From Vibrio sp. SNU_ST1 (GTDB taxonomy: Bacteria > Pseudomonadota > Gammaproteobacteria > Enterobacterales > Vibrionaceae), in assembly GCF_030563405.1 (NCBI RefSeq), contig NZ_CP130749.1:806001-870000 (forward strand): 64,000 nt of DNA. Reading direction: 5' to 3'. Positions within the stretch are counted from its first letter, which is position 1. Each line of letters starts with the position of its first letter. The notes under the pieces were generated by a model, which was not told the origin of the DNA, ran no database searches, and saw only the letters and a list, made by a program, of their open reading frames with translations. Below are positions 45,847 to 54,779 of the stretch, one piece after another. The position numbers were made by a program, and so were the translations under genes.

Positions 45847-48741
45847 ATGACTGAATTACTTCAAAGCCAATTACTGAAAGACTTGGGTACTCAAAACGAG
45901 TTTGTTGCTCGCCATAACGGCCCTAACAAAGCAGACCAGCAAAAAATGCTTGAAGCGATCAACGCGACTAGCCTAGACGCACTGATCGACGAAACGGTTC
46001 CTGCACAAATCCGTCTTGAAAAACCAATGACACTTGCTGCGCCACTGAGCGAAATGGACATGCTGACCTCTCTTAAAGAGATCGCTAACCTAAACCAAGT
46101 GAAACGTACCTTCATTGGCCAAGGCTACTACAACACATTCACTCCAAACGTTATTTTACGTAACGTTTTAGAGAACCCTGGCTGGTACACAGCTTACACC
46201 CCATACCAACCAGAGATTTCTCAAGGTCGTCTTGAAGCGCTATTAAATTACCAACAAATGGTAATGGACCTTACAGGTATGGAAATCGCAAACGCATCTC
46301 TTCTTGATGAAGCGACAGCGGCTGGCGAAGCGATGACACTGTGTAAGCGTGCTGGTAAAAGCAAGAGCAAAGTATTCTTCGTTGCTGACGATGTTCACCC
46401 TCAAACACTAGAAGTTGTTAAAACTCGTGCTGAGTACATCGGTTTTGAAGTCATGGTTGGTGCTCTTGAAACACTTCCAGAGCAAGACGTATTTGGTGCG
46501 TTAGTTCAATACCCTGGTACGACAGGTGAAGTTCGCAACCTAACTGACATCATTGCGAAAGCTCAAGCAAACAAAACGCTTGTAACGGTTGCAACTGACC
46601 TACTAGCCTCTGCTCTACTTAAGCCAGCTGGCGAAATGGGCGCAGACGTAGTAATCGGTTCAGCTCAGCGCTTCGGTGTTCCTATGGGTTACGGCGGTCC
46701 ACACGCTGCATTCATGGCAACTCGTGAAAAGCACAAGCGTACAATGCCAGGTCGTGTAATCGGTGTTTCTATCGATACGCACGGTAACCAAGCACTACGT
46801 ATGGCAATGCAAACTCGTGAGCAACACATCCGCCGCGAGAAAGCAACATCGAACATCTGTACAGCTCAAGCGCTTCTAGCAAACATGGCGTCTTTCTACG
46901 CGGTTTACCACGGTGCAGAAGGCCTACGTACTATTGCTCGTCGTACACACCACATGACAGCTATTCTTGCGGCTGGCCTGACTAAATCGGGTTACGAGCT
47001 AACGAACAACAGCTTCTTCGATACCATCACGATCAACTCTGAAGAGAAGACAGATGCACTGTACGCGAAAGCACAAGCAGCAGACATCAACCTTCGCTTA
47101 CTTCAAGGTAAAGAAGGTAATGGTAAGATCGGTATCAGCTTAGATGAAACTACAACGATCGACGACGTGAATGCCCTATTCGCAATCTTCGACGTGAAAG
47201 AAGACGTTCAAGCACTATCTTCTGACATTGCATCAAATGAATTTGCAGCAATTCCAGAAAACTGCCGTCGTGAATCAGAGTTCCTAACTCACCCAGTATT
47301 CAACACGCACCACAGCGAAACGCAAATGATGCGTTACCTAAAACAGCTTGAGAACAAAGACTTCTCACTAACGCACGGCATGATCCCACTGGGCAGCTGT
47401 ACGATGAAGCTGAACGCTGCTGCTGAGATGATTCCAGTAACATGGCCTGAGTTTGGTTCAATTCACCCATTCGCACCTCTAGAGCAAGCGGCTGGTTACA
47501 CAGCACTAGCGAAAGATCTTAAAGAGAAGCTATGTGAAATCACCGGTTACGACGATTTCTCACTACAGCCTAACTCTGGTGCATCTGGCGAATACGCAGG
47601 TCTAATCGCGATTCAGCGTTACCACGCAAGCCGCGGTGAAGGTCACCGTAACGTTTGTCTGATTCCAAGCTCTGCGCACGGTACTAACCCTGCAACGGCA
47701 TCTATGGTTTCTATGAAGGTAGTGGTTGTTAAATGTGATGAAGATGGCAACATCGACATGACAGACTTAGCGGCGAAAATCGAGAAGCACAAAGACAACC
47801 TATCAAGCATTATGATCACTTACCCTTCTACGCACGGCGTATACGAAGAGCAAGTGAAAGAAGTGTGTGAGCAAGTTCACGCAGCGGGCGGTCAGGTTTA
47901 CCTAGACGGCGCGAACATGAACGCTCAAGTTGGTCTAACCTCTCCAGGCTTCATCGGTTCAGACGTATCTCACTTGAACCTACACAAAACATTCTGTATC
48001 CCACACGGTGGTGGCGGTCCGGGTATGGGTCCTATCGGCGTTAAATCGCACCTAGCACCTTTCCTACCAGGTCACATCGAAAACGGTGTGCAAGGTTCTG
48101 ACTACGCGGTATCAGCAGCAGATTTAGGTAGTGCTTCAATTCTACCTATCTCTTGGGCTTACATCGCTATGATGGGCGAACCGGGCCTAACAGAGGCGAC
48201 TAAAGTAGCAATTCTGAACGCGAACTACGTGATGGAAAAACTACGTCCTCACTACCCTGTTCTTTACCGTGGCACTAACGGCCGCGTAGCGCACGAATGT
48301 ATTATCGATATTCGTCCACTTAAAGAAGACACAGGCATCAGCGAAGAAGATATCGCTAAGCGTCTAATGGACTTCGGTTTCCACGCGCCTACTATGTCTT
48401 TCCCTGTTGCTGGAACACTAATGGTTGAGCCAACTGAATCAGAAGATTTAGAAGAGCTAGACCGTTTCTGTGAAGCGATGATCGCAATCCGTCACGAAAT
48501 GGCAGCAGTGAAAGCGGGTGAATGGCCACTAGATAACAACCCTCTAGTGAACGCACCGCACACACAAGTTGACCTTTCAGGCGCAGAATGGGATCGCCCT
48601 TACTCTCGCGAACTAGGTTGCTTCCCATCGAAAGCAACGAAGAACTCGAAGTACTGGCCTACTGTTAACCGTGTAGACAACGTATACGGTGACCGTAACC
48701 TAATCTGTTCTTGCCCAAGCATCGATAACTACGAAGATTAA
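45847..48741 (+). CDS. gcvP: Glycine dehydrogenase (decarboxylating), P-protein
   Basis: The 964-residue protein is the long single-chain form (N- and C-terminal halves fused). The PLP-binding Lys lies in NLHKTFCIPHGGGGPGMGPIG (about residue 717). N-terminal markers include RTFIGQGYYNTFTP and PYQPEISQGRLEAL. It decarboxylates glycine and loads the H-protein. It ends the operon, before a strong terminator at 48774. Confidence 0.96.
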   Translation: MTELLQSQLLKDLGTQNEFVARHNGPNKADQQKMLEAINATSLDALIDETVPAQIRLEKPMTLAAPLSEMDMLTSLKEIANLNQVKRTFIGQGYYNTFTPNVILRNVLENPGWYTAYTPYQPEISQGRLEALLNYQQMVMDLTGMEIANASLLDEATAAGEAMTLCKRAGKSKSKVFFVADDVHPQTLEVVKTRAEYIGFEVMVGALETLPEQDVFGALVQYPGTTGEVRNLTDIIAKAQANKTLVTVATDLLASALLKPAGEMGADVVIGSAQRFGVPMGYGGPHAAFMATREKHKRTMPGRVIGVSIDTHGNQALRMAMQTREQHIRREKATSNICTAQALLANMASFYAVYHGAEGLRTIARRTHHMTAILAAGLTKSGYELTNNSFFDTITINSEEKTDALYAKAQAADINLRLLQGKEGNGKIGISLDETTTIDDVNALFAIFDVKEDVQALSSDIASNEFAAIPENCRRESEFLTHPVFNTHHSETQMMRYLKQLENKDFSLTHGMIPLGSCTMKLNAAAEMIPVTWPEFGSIHPFAPLEQAAGYTALAKDLKEKLCEITGYDDFSLQPNSGASGEYAGLIAIQRYHASRGEGHRNVCLIPSSAHGTNPATASMVSMKVVVVKCDEDGNIDMTDLAAKIEKHKDNLSSIMITYPSTHGVYEEQVKEVCEQVHAAGGQVYLDGANMNAQVGLTSPGFIGSDVSHLNLHKTFCIPHGGGGPGMGPIGVKSHLAPFLPGHIENGVQGSDYAVSAADLGSASILPISWAYIAMMGEPGLTEATKVAILNANYVMEKLRPHYPVLYRGTNGRVAHECIIDIRPLKEDTGISEEDIAKRLMDFGFHAPTMSFPVAGTLMVEPTESEDLEELDRFCEAMIAIRHEMAAVKAGEWPLDNNPLVNAPHTQVDLSGAEWDRPYSRELGCFPSKATKNSKYWPTVNRVDNVYGDRNLICSCPSIDNYED

Positions 48742-48773
48742 TTCGTAGCGGCGCTAAGCAGCAAAACATAACA

Positions 48774-48803
48774 AAAGGCGAACCAAACGGTTCGCTTTTT
48801 TTG
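48774..48803 (+). terminator. Terminator of the glyA-gcvH-gcvP operon
   Basis: AAGGCGAACC / GGTTCGCTTT with an AAAC loop is followed by a run of T. Confidence 0.88.
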
Positions 48804-48899
48804 TTTTTCGGATTCCAGATTATACGACAAATAAAGCATTGACCTTACCGTAAGGGAAAGGTTTAAGGTGATATAACATTCACGACAAATTAGGAATCA

Positions 48900-49010
48900 A
48901 TGATGGGATGTTGTAACAAAGCGCCAAAAGGTGGAGCACCTCTTGGCTTACTTCTAAAAGTAACACTGGGGATTGGTCTTTTTGTTTTTCTGCTGGCTTT
49001 GTGGCAATAG
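48900..49010 (+). CDS. Small cysteine-pair membrane protein, 36 aa
   Basis: The frame MMGCCNKAPKGGAPLG continues into one hydrophobic helix (LLLKVTLGIGLFVFLLALW) and stops at once. AGGA lies 5-8 bases before the first ATG. The N-terminal CC pair and K/G-rich loop before the helix are notable. Not recognised. It sits between gcvP and the cassette array and belongs to the core side, because the first attC lies after it. Confidence 0.6.
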   Translation: MMGCCNKAPKGGAPLGLLLKVTLGIGLFVFLLALWQ

Positions 49011-49049
49011 AAGACCTATACAGCTTAAGCTTTGAAGCTAAAAAGTGAT

Positions 49050-49107
49050 GGTATGTAAAACATAAATGGCGCCCAAATAGCCATTGACGCCATAGTCGTT
49101 TATATGC
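49050..49107 (-). other. attC site, leftmost, partly degenerate
   Basis: On the minus strand it reads ATATAAAC (R''-like), GACTATGGCGTCAAT, then GGGCGCCATTTATG. It shares ACTATGGCGTCAAT with the attC half at 50578-50620. The crossover triplet at its far end is decayed. It ends the HEPN cassette. Confidence 0.65.
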
Positions 49108-49648
49108 GTACTTGTTTAGGGAACAACTGATTTAGAAAGTCTGCACACACACAAATGTGATGGTAAAAGTCAGGAACTAATAAGGTTGAGCCATGTGCTT
49201 GTGAGTTACGCAAACTAGAAATAACGTTAACCATACTTCGGCACCATTCATTAGCTGAGTTCGGATTATCGATATGTCGAAAGCCACCATCAGTAATCCA
49301 ACCTTTATCTACAGCATGGGTCAGCAATTTTTTTAGCATTAGTCGTCGATTTTTCTGTCTAGAAATACCAGCCTGCTCTGCTTTTAGTCGCAAGGCTAAT
49401 TCGATAATAGTATACGTTTTTAGCTGAACTTCCGGAGCAAGTGCGTAAAAGAAATAGCAGTAGAGTCCCATATTTTTCGCTACATTAAATTGACCTCTAA
49501 TATCTTCAGGAACTTCATCATTTAAAGTAACTTCTGATAGAGCCTCATGAATTTTTTTGAGATCTGGTACATAACCAGTAAGTCGACTAAGTGATTGGTA
49601 CTTCCCATCAAGCTCTGTGATTTCCACTAATTTTTTGAATTCTTCCAT
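49100..49648 (-). CDS. HEPN-like cassette protein, 182 aa
   Basis: The start ATG at 49648 follows CGGAG; an earlier ATG at 49669 overlaps the attC crossover site. The protein is helical. Near the C-terminus, SSLRNSQAHGSTLL has the R-x4-H motif of HEPN domains, a set of metal-free RNases common in toxin-antitoxin and phage-defence systems. Upstream helices (TYTIIELALRLKAEQAGIS) fit a HEPN bundle. No specific family name can be given. It is the last cassette of the array and has gene and attC in the normal order. A defence or toxin role is inferred. Confidence 0.6.
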   Translation of the reverse strand: MEEFKKLVEITELDGKYQSLSRLTGYVPDLKKIHEALSEVTLNDEVPEDIRGQFNVAKNMGLYCYFFYALAPEVQLKTYTIIELALRLKAEQAGISRQKNRRLMLKKLLTHAVDKGWITDGGFRHIDNPNSANEWCRSMVNVISSLRNSQAHGSTLLVPDFYHHICVCADFLNQLFPKQVRI

Positions 49649-49674
49649 GCAGCTAAACTCCGAAAGCATATAAC

Positions 49675-50577
49675 GAATGACATGGATTCCCCCTACCGAG
49701 GATCTGCCACACTTATGTGGTACTTAAATGCATCGGAGGCACCATGTCTGATTATTCTTATTTCTGCGGTATCGACCTAGCTAAAAACCACTTTAGCCTT
49801 CATGCCGTAGACCAAAATGGTAAAGTCTTACTTCATAAGTCAGTAACTCGCTCTAAACTACTGACTACAATAGCAAATATGCCACTCATGCGTATAGGCG
49901 TTGAAGCGTGTGGTGGTGCACATTATTGGGCAAGAACACTCAATAAACTGGGTCATGACGCCCGCATTATGGCTGTTAAATACGTAACTCCTTATCGAAC
50001 TAAGGGAAAGAACGACCTTAATGATGCTGTTGCCATATGCGAAGCTGTTCAGCGACCATCCACTCGCTTTGTACCCGTAAAATCCCCCGAGCAACAAGCC
50101 ATCTTATCGGTACATAGAATGAGAAAGCATTGGGTTCGTGAACGCACCGCGCTTATGAATCGCATGCGTGCCTTACTCTCTGAATTCGGGTTGATCATTC
50201 CTGTTGGCCGCTATTAGTTAATGAAACACGTTCCCTTAATGCTGGAAGACGCAGAAAATGAACTGCCGCACCTCGCAAGAACGGTGATTGCCGATGCCTA
50301 TCATCACCTTGGAGAATTGAATCAACGTATCGCCGATACTGAACAAGTCTTCAATTCTTTTGCTAAGGTCAGCACTAATGTTCAACGAGTCAGGAATAGG
50401 AAACATTGCCGCCGCATCAATAATTAGCAATGTACCTGAACTTGATTACATCACGAATAAACAAGCGGCATCACTGATTGGTGTCGCTCCAATAACACGC
50501 GAAACATTGCATGCGTCAGAAAGATGGTAGTGATCTTAAATTCCATGCTGCGAGATGGCACCATGCGGGATGAAAAC
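49675..50577 (+). mobile_element. IS1111-type remnant A fused to another IS110-family 3' end
   Basis: The left end is intact: GAATGAC, then the subterminal repeat ATGGATTCCCCC, inserted after TAAC of the HEPN cassette start. Sequence matches the complete copy at 58549 until about 50390, where it switches to the 3' end of a different IS110-family transposase. The right inverted repeat is missing. It splits the attC of the TIR cassette. Confidence 0.75.
49744..50567 (+). pseudogene. Broken, chimeric IS1111/IS110 transposase gene
   Basis: The ORF starts MSDYSYFCGIDLAKNHFSLH with the DEDD motif residues, but CGC TAT TAG replaces a serine-serine pair at 50215, giving a nonsense codon. It continues in frame from 50221 to about 50390. 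It then shifts frame into GIGNIAAASIISNVPELDY and, after another shift, RKMVVILNSMLRDGTM, both typical of IS110 C-termini but from another element, with an internal deletion between them. It cannot make an active transposase. Confidence 0.75.
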
Positions 50578-50620
50578 AACGCCAAAAATTAATTATTGAC
50601 GCCATAGTAGTTTGTTATGT
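50578..50620 (-). other. attC half-site of the TIR cassette
   Basis: The minus strand reads ACATAAC (R''), AAACTACTATGGCGTCAAT, then TTTTTGGCGTT. The R' end (GTTATATGC) lies at 49666-49674 on the other side of IS1111 remnant A. Confidence 0.65.
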
Positions 50621-50622
50621 TT

Positions 50623-51408
50623 TCACTTCACCGCGGCAAGAACGTCATCTAAACCTGAGTTGTAATCGTGAGAAAAGTTAGCATATTTTTTCATTTTCAG
50701 AAGGCTAGGGATTTTACAGTCTTCGATTAACAAAGGAAGAACTTGAATCTCTCCTGATTCAATTTCATCCCAATACTTAGCATGCCACTCTCGCTCAACC
50801 CATTTCGATTCAATAGAACTTTGAGACAACACAACAACTATAAAGTCAGCATCGTTTAACCCAGTCTCTATTTTATGAGGGATAGAATCGCCAACTTTTA
50901 TTTCCCATTCATCTAGCCAAGGAGTGTGCCCAAAATGTGATAAATCGGTACATAATTTTCTGACAAATCCTTTATCTATTGATGAGTGAGATACAAATAT
51001 TTTTTTCCCCACATCTGACTCCCTATATCGTGCATCTATCATTCTTTCATACAACTCATTTTCAACCCAAAGTAATTCTGTAAACTCATAAACATCTGGG
51101 AGATCTTTTTCTAATAACCCCCAGCCTTGCAATTTATTTCTTAATTCAGCTCTTCTTTTTCTTAAATCTTCTGTTGTTGCTGGAGATAAGTATTCATGAG
51201 GCACTTCTAGGTAACCTTGACACTCAGCAAGAGAGCCAAAATATACAATTGCATACGCTTCCCCAGGAACGTCATCAGGATCACCATCCTCTTCATAGTC
51301 CCATTCAAAACTTTCGTCGACTTCAAATCCATCATCATCATAATTACCAATTCTTCCCTTATGAGGCCCTTCGGTAATTAAAACTGTACCAAATAATAAT
51401 TCGCTCAT
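50623..51408 (-). CDS. TIR-domain cassette protein, 261 aa
   Basis: The N-terminal part (residues 1-75; TVLITEGPHKGRIGNYDDDG) looks like a small beta domain of KOW/SH3 type. A helical linker follows, then a TIR domain (about 133-255): KKIFVSHSSIDKGFVRKLC, TPWLDEWEIKVGDSI, and SSIESKWVEREWHAKYW. The Glu in SKWVEREW is at the place of the NADase glutamate. TIR proteins of this TIR_2 type deplete NAD+ or make signal nucleotides in phage defence. Shine-Dalgarno AAGGAAAG right after the attC crossover fits cassette expression. Single-gene cassette in the normal orientation; defence is inferred. Confidence 0.85.
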   Translation of the reverse strand: MSELLFGTVLITEGPHKGRIGNYDDDGFEVDESFEWDYEEDGDPDDVPGEAYAIVYFGSLAECQGYLEVPHEYLSPATTEDLRKRRAELRNKLQGWGLLEKDLPDVYEFTELLWVENELYERMIDARYRESDVGKKIFVSHSSIDKGFVRKLCTDLSHFGHTPWLDEWEIKVGDSIPHKIETGLNDADFIVVVLSQSSIESKWVEREWHAKYWDEIESGEIQVLPLLIEDCKIPSLLKMKKYANFSHDYNSGLDDVLAAVK

Positions 51409-51421
51409 ACTTTCCTTGAAA

Positions 51422-51546
51422 ACATAACGCCAAGCTAAGTGGCTAACAAACCCGACACTTCACTCATTAAAACACCTTAAACACAAAACTAAACCAAACT
51501 AAATATGCTCAACGTTTGTTAGTCCACCTTAAGCGCTTTGTTGAAC
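51422..51546 (-). other. Intact VCR-like attC site, 125 bp
   Basis: On the minus strand it runs from GTTCAAC (R'') and AAAGCGCTTAAGGTGGACTA through GTTTGTTAGCCACTTAGC to GGCGTTATG (R'). The two arms pair over about 25 bases with a few bulged bases, and the end GTTTGTTAGCCMCTTAGC...GGCGTTATG is typical of Vibrio cholerae repeats. It lies between the IS91-like cassette and the TIR cassette. Confidence 0.85.
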
Positions 51547-51631
51547 GAAGCCGCTGCGCGGCAGAGTAAAGCGAGTGCAAGCCATACTCTTGTAACACCA
51601 TCACCCTGATGGTCGTTGACAGGAGTAACTT

Positions 51632-52519
51632 ATGAATTCCACCGACTTAGAACGCTACAACACCCTTTATGAACAACACCTTACCAATCTAAAGCTGCAA
51701 GGTAAACGCCCTGCGACGGTTGATGCCTATTCTCGTGCAGTTCGTCGGATCACCGCTCAGTTCGATCGCGTCCCTGACACATTAACCACGGCCGACCTCA
51801 AACAGTTCTTCGCGTCTCTGATTCAAACCCACTCGTGGAGCACCTTTAAACTCGATCGTAATGGCTTGCAGTTTTTCTATCGCTACACACTGGGTAAACA
51901 GTGGGAGTGGCTCAATATCGTGAAGCCGCCACAAGTGAAAAAACTGCCCGACATACTCACACCGCAACAAGTCAGCTCGCTGATTAACCACACGCGACAA
52001 GCCCGTTATCAAGTCTTCTTCTTAACTCTTTACAGCATGGGATTACGCCTTGGAGAAGGACTCAACCTTACGGTTCACGATATCGACAGCCAAACGATCC
52101 GGGTTCACATACGCGAAGGAAAAGGCGGCAAAGACCGAATGGTGCCGCTTCCTCTGCGAACACTTAAGGCACTCCGCACACACTGGCTCAGCCACAAGCA
52201 CCCTCGCTTACGGTTTCCCGGGCTTGGAAAAGGTGACGACGCACCGATTGACAGAGGCGGCATTCAAAAAAACATGAAGCTTGTGCTCAATGAGTGTGAC
52301 ATCCAAAAACACGCCAGCCCCCACTCTCTCAGACACTGCTTTGCAACGCACTTGCTTGAGCAAGGGCTCGACCTGCGTTCACTGCAAACGCTGCTGGGTC
52401 ACGCAAGCCTTAATACCACAGCCCGTTACACTCGAATGACCCAAATAAAGCAACGCAATGCTGCGATGGCCATCAACCAATTGACCAATGCATTGGATTT
52501 AAAGGGGAGCATAAAATGA
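51632..52519 (+). CDS. XerC-like tyrosine recombinase of IS91-type element
   Basis: The 295-residue protein has a SAM-like N-terminal domain (ERYNTLYEQHLTNLKLQGKRPATVDAYSRAVRRI) and a catalytic domain with the five key residues visible: Arg in YSMGLRLGEGL, Lys in REGKGGKDR, HSLRH, His in LLGHASLN and Tyr in TTARYTRM. It lacks the extra helix that marks integron integrases, so it is not IntI. Some IS91-group elements carry such a gene before the transposase. Shine-Dalgarno GACAGGAG. Confidence 0.88.
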   Translation: MNSTDLERYNTLYEQHLTNLKLQGKRPATVDAYSRAVRRITAQFDRVPDTLTTADLKQFFASLIQTHSWSTFKLDRNGLQFFYRYTLGKQWEWLNIVKPPQVKKLPDILTPQQVSSLINHTRQARYQVFFLTLYSMGLRLGEGLNLTVHDIDSQTIRVHIREGKGGKDRMVPLPLRTLKALRTHWLSHKHPRLRFPGLGKGDDAPIDRGGIQKNMKLVLNECDIQKHASPHSLRHCFATHLLEQGLDLRSLQTLLGHASLNTTARYTRMTQIKQRNAAMAINQLTNALDLKGSIK

Positions 52520-53544
52520 GTACGTTCATTGAACTGCTTCGCCAACATCACTCTGCGCTTAAGCGTCACTATTATGCGCAGATGAATGGCGATATGCATC
52601 GGGCTATTGGGGCGATGCTGCGGTGCAAAACAGAGCAACAAGGTCGCTCACAATGGTTCTGCAGTCACTGTCGTCACGACGACCGATTATCGCTTTCTTG
52701 TGGTCACCGACACTGCTCTCAATGCCAACAACGCACCACTTCTGACTGGCTACAACGTCAACAGCAAAAGCGGTTACCTGTTCACTATTTCATGGTGACC
52801 TTCACTTTACCGTATCAACTAAGGGTCTTAGCAAGGCAACAACCTAAAGCGATATATAACGGTATGTTTAAGGTGGCTTCGGGGGTATTAAAGGATTTTG
52901 CCAACCGACAACGGCCAGGTGAACTTGGTTTTACAGCCGTGCTTCATACCCACAGTAGGCAACGAAACTTGCATCCACACCTGCACATTATTGTGGCGGC
53001 AGGCCAATACGACCCATCAAGGAAAACGTGGCACAAAGGCAACAAGCATTACCTTTTTAACGCGTTTGCTTTGGCCAAAGTCTGGCGGGCAAGAATGCTA
53101 GAGGCGATTAATCAACACCCAACGCTGTGGCTGCCGAGTGGCATTCCCAAACAATGGGTGGTCAATTGTAGGCAGGTTGGCTATGGTCAGTCGGCGCTCA
53201 ACTATTTAGCTCGCTACCTCTATCGTGGAGTGTTGCCTGATGAATACATCATCCATATCACCGATGATACGGTCACGTTCCGCTATAAAGAGAGCCAGAC
53301 CAATGCATGGCGAACGCGCACCTTACCGACCCTCAAGTTCTTACTGCTCATTTTGCAGTGAGTAAGAGACTACGGATTTTTACGTGGTCAAGCACACGCC
53401 TTAAGAGTTCGACTTCAACTGCTGTTATTGAGCTTGGTCTATAGGATGCCGCCACTCACCGCCCCGATAAGGAGCAAAGCGATAAGAATATGCCCTTGCT
53501 GTGCACATGAGATGGCGTGCGTTGGAGTAAGCCGACCCATGTAG
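52516..53544 (+). pseudogene. IS91-family HUH transposase, interrupted
   Basis: The frame starts MSTFIELLRQHHSALKRHYY. A zinc-binding segment follows (CSHCRHDDRLSLSCGHRHCSQCQQ), then the HUH region (NLHPHLHIIVAAG) and the conserved YLARYLYRG. It stops at 53359-53361. Comparison with the copy at 56055 shows a 24-base in-frame deletion between two CAG triplets and a CGA-to-TGA change at the join. Beyond the stop the frame continues to a C-terminal zinc pair (CPCCAHEMAC) and a stop at 53542. Confidence 0.85.
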
Positions 53545-53747
53545 CCGAAAGGCATTTGATAATAAGGAGAATGGCATTGACGAAAACAGAGGAGATGTGG
53601 CGACGAAAGAAACGAAAAATGGCTAACTGGCTGATAAGATTGCTATCGCAACCTTATCTTGGCCTCGCTCGCCTTGAGAAAAGCCTCAAAGCGATGTGCC
53701 CTTCAAATTCAATCGTACAATTTACTTAATAAAGTGGCTTCGGGCTT

Positions 53748-53805
53748 GTTCAACACTTGGGATTTAGTGTTGGCTACGCAACACCTTAATCCTTATTAGT
53801 TAAAT
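53748..53805 (-). other. Short attC site, 58 bp
   Basis: On the minus strand: ATTTAAC (R''), TAATAAGGATTAAGGTGTTG, loop, CAACACTAAATCC, CAAGTGTTGAAC (R' GTTGAAC). It ends the cassette with the paralogous pair. Two close relatives lie at 56683 and 57880. Confidence 0.75.
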
Positions 53806-54020
53806 GGCTTTACACCGAGTAAAGATGGTTTTTCACCAAATATATTATACATTTTCCTCGATGACAACATGGTTGGCAACACGGAAACTCTATGTATTTA
53901 ACCTTTTGTTGTTCATTTATAAAACGAGTACATAAATACTCTGTGTAATAATGCTGTAATGTTTTTTCTAAATTAATATGACTATATTGTTTGTGAACTT
54001 AATAAAGGAGCTAGATCATC

Positions 54021-54680
54021 ATGGGAAAAACATTAGCAAGTACAGTAGATTCATCTTTAGCTACATATACAGAAGATGTAACTAAAGAAATGACAGATGC
54101 ATACCAAATGACAACAACATTTGCTCAGGCAGCGGCCAGAAAAGTAAGTAAAGATGTTACTTCAGATGCATATTTTGAAAAATTGACCAGTGAATATGGA
54201 AAAATAGGTTGGAATATTACTCAAGCAGATGATGTAAAATATGAGAAAGATGCAGATGAAATAACACCAAAGTCAATTGTCGACAGCTTGCTTGATTCAT
54301 ATATGGAAGAAAGCGCACAAAAACAACTTAGTGGGTTACTTGATGCGATACAGGAAGATAGCGCTGGTATACACAATTTCAGTACTTTTTGGTGGAATAG
54401 TGCAAGTACAGACGTAGAAAAAACATCGATAGCAATGGGGCAAGTATCAGTTCGTAACAATACTGCGAGCTTTACTTCTCTATTTTATACCTTCAATTTT
54501 AATTCTGAATCATGGCGTGGCTTATTTGTTGATCATAGTGAAGCTGAATTACTTGTGAAAGCAAAGTTTTTAAGAATGGAATTAAATATGGATATTTACA
54601 ATACGTATAAAAGCGATTTAGCTGATAAATTAGGTGAAAAAATTAAAGAACATATTGATACAACCGAGTTAGATCTATAA
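54021..54680 (+). CDS. Unknown cassette protein, first of a paralogous pair, 219 aa
   Basis: The protein starts MGKTLASTVDSSLATYTEDVTKEMTDAYQMTTTFAQAAARKV, a helical N-terminal half. The second half is strand-like: FSTFWWNSASTDVEKTSIAMGQVSVRN, then FNFNSESWRGLFV and a charged C-terminus. There is no signal peptide or membrane helix. It is clearly related to the next gene over its full length. The gene is AT-rich, has a good Shine-Dalgarno (AAAGGAGC), and reads against the array, so it must use its own promoter in 53806-54020. I do not recognise the family. Confidence 0.75.
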   Translation: MGKTLASTVDSSLATYTEDVTKEMTDAYQMTTTFAQAAARKVSKDVTSDAYFEKLTSEYGKIGWNITQADDVKYEKDADEITPKSIVDSLLDSYMEESAQKQLSGLLDAIQEDSAGIHNFSTFWWNSASTDVEKTSIAMGQVSVRNNTASFTSLFYTFNFNSESWRGLFVDHSEAELLVKAKFLRMELNMDIYNTYKSDLADKLGEKIKEHIDTTELDL

Positions 54681-54779
54681 CCTTTTACAAAAAAGGGTTA
54701 AGAAGAAAAGGAAGCCCCTATCAAAAGATTATGCTTGCAAAAATATAATCTTTTGAATATTAAATTATTAAGGTTGACT

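Larger units (their letters stand above)
51547..53747 (+). mobile_element. IS91-family element with XerC-like gene, framed as a cassette
   Basis: The element carries a tyrosine recombinase gene and an HUH transposase gene in ATGA overlap. It is bounded by GAAGCC on the left and GGCTTC on the right and fills the space between two attC sites almost exactly. A GCCGC/GCGGC hairpin lies near the left end. The right tail (53545-53747) recurs at 56480-56682 and 57668-57879. The transposase is interrupted by a stop. Confidence 0.75.

Noticed and set aside
51632..52519. Integron integrase IntI
   Set aside because: The tyrosine recombinase lacks the extra helix segment between the KDR and HSLRH motifs that marks IntI, and it is coupled to an IS91 transposase.
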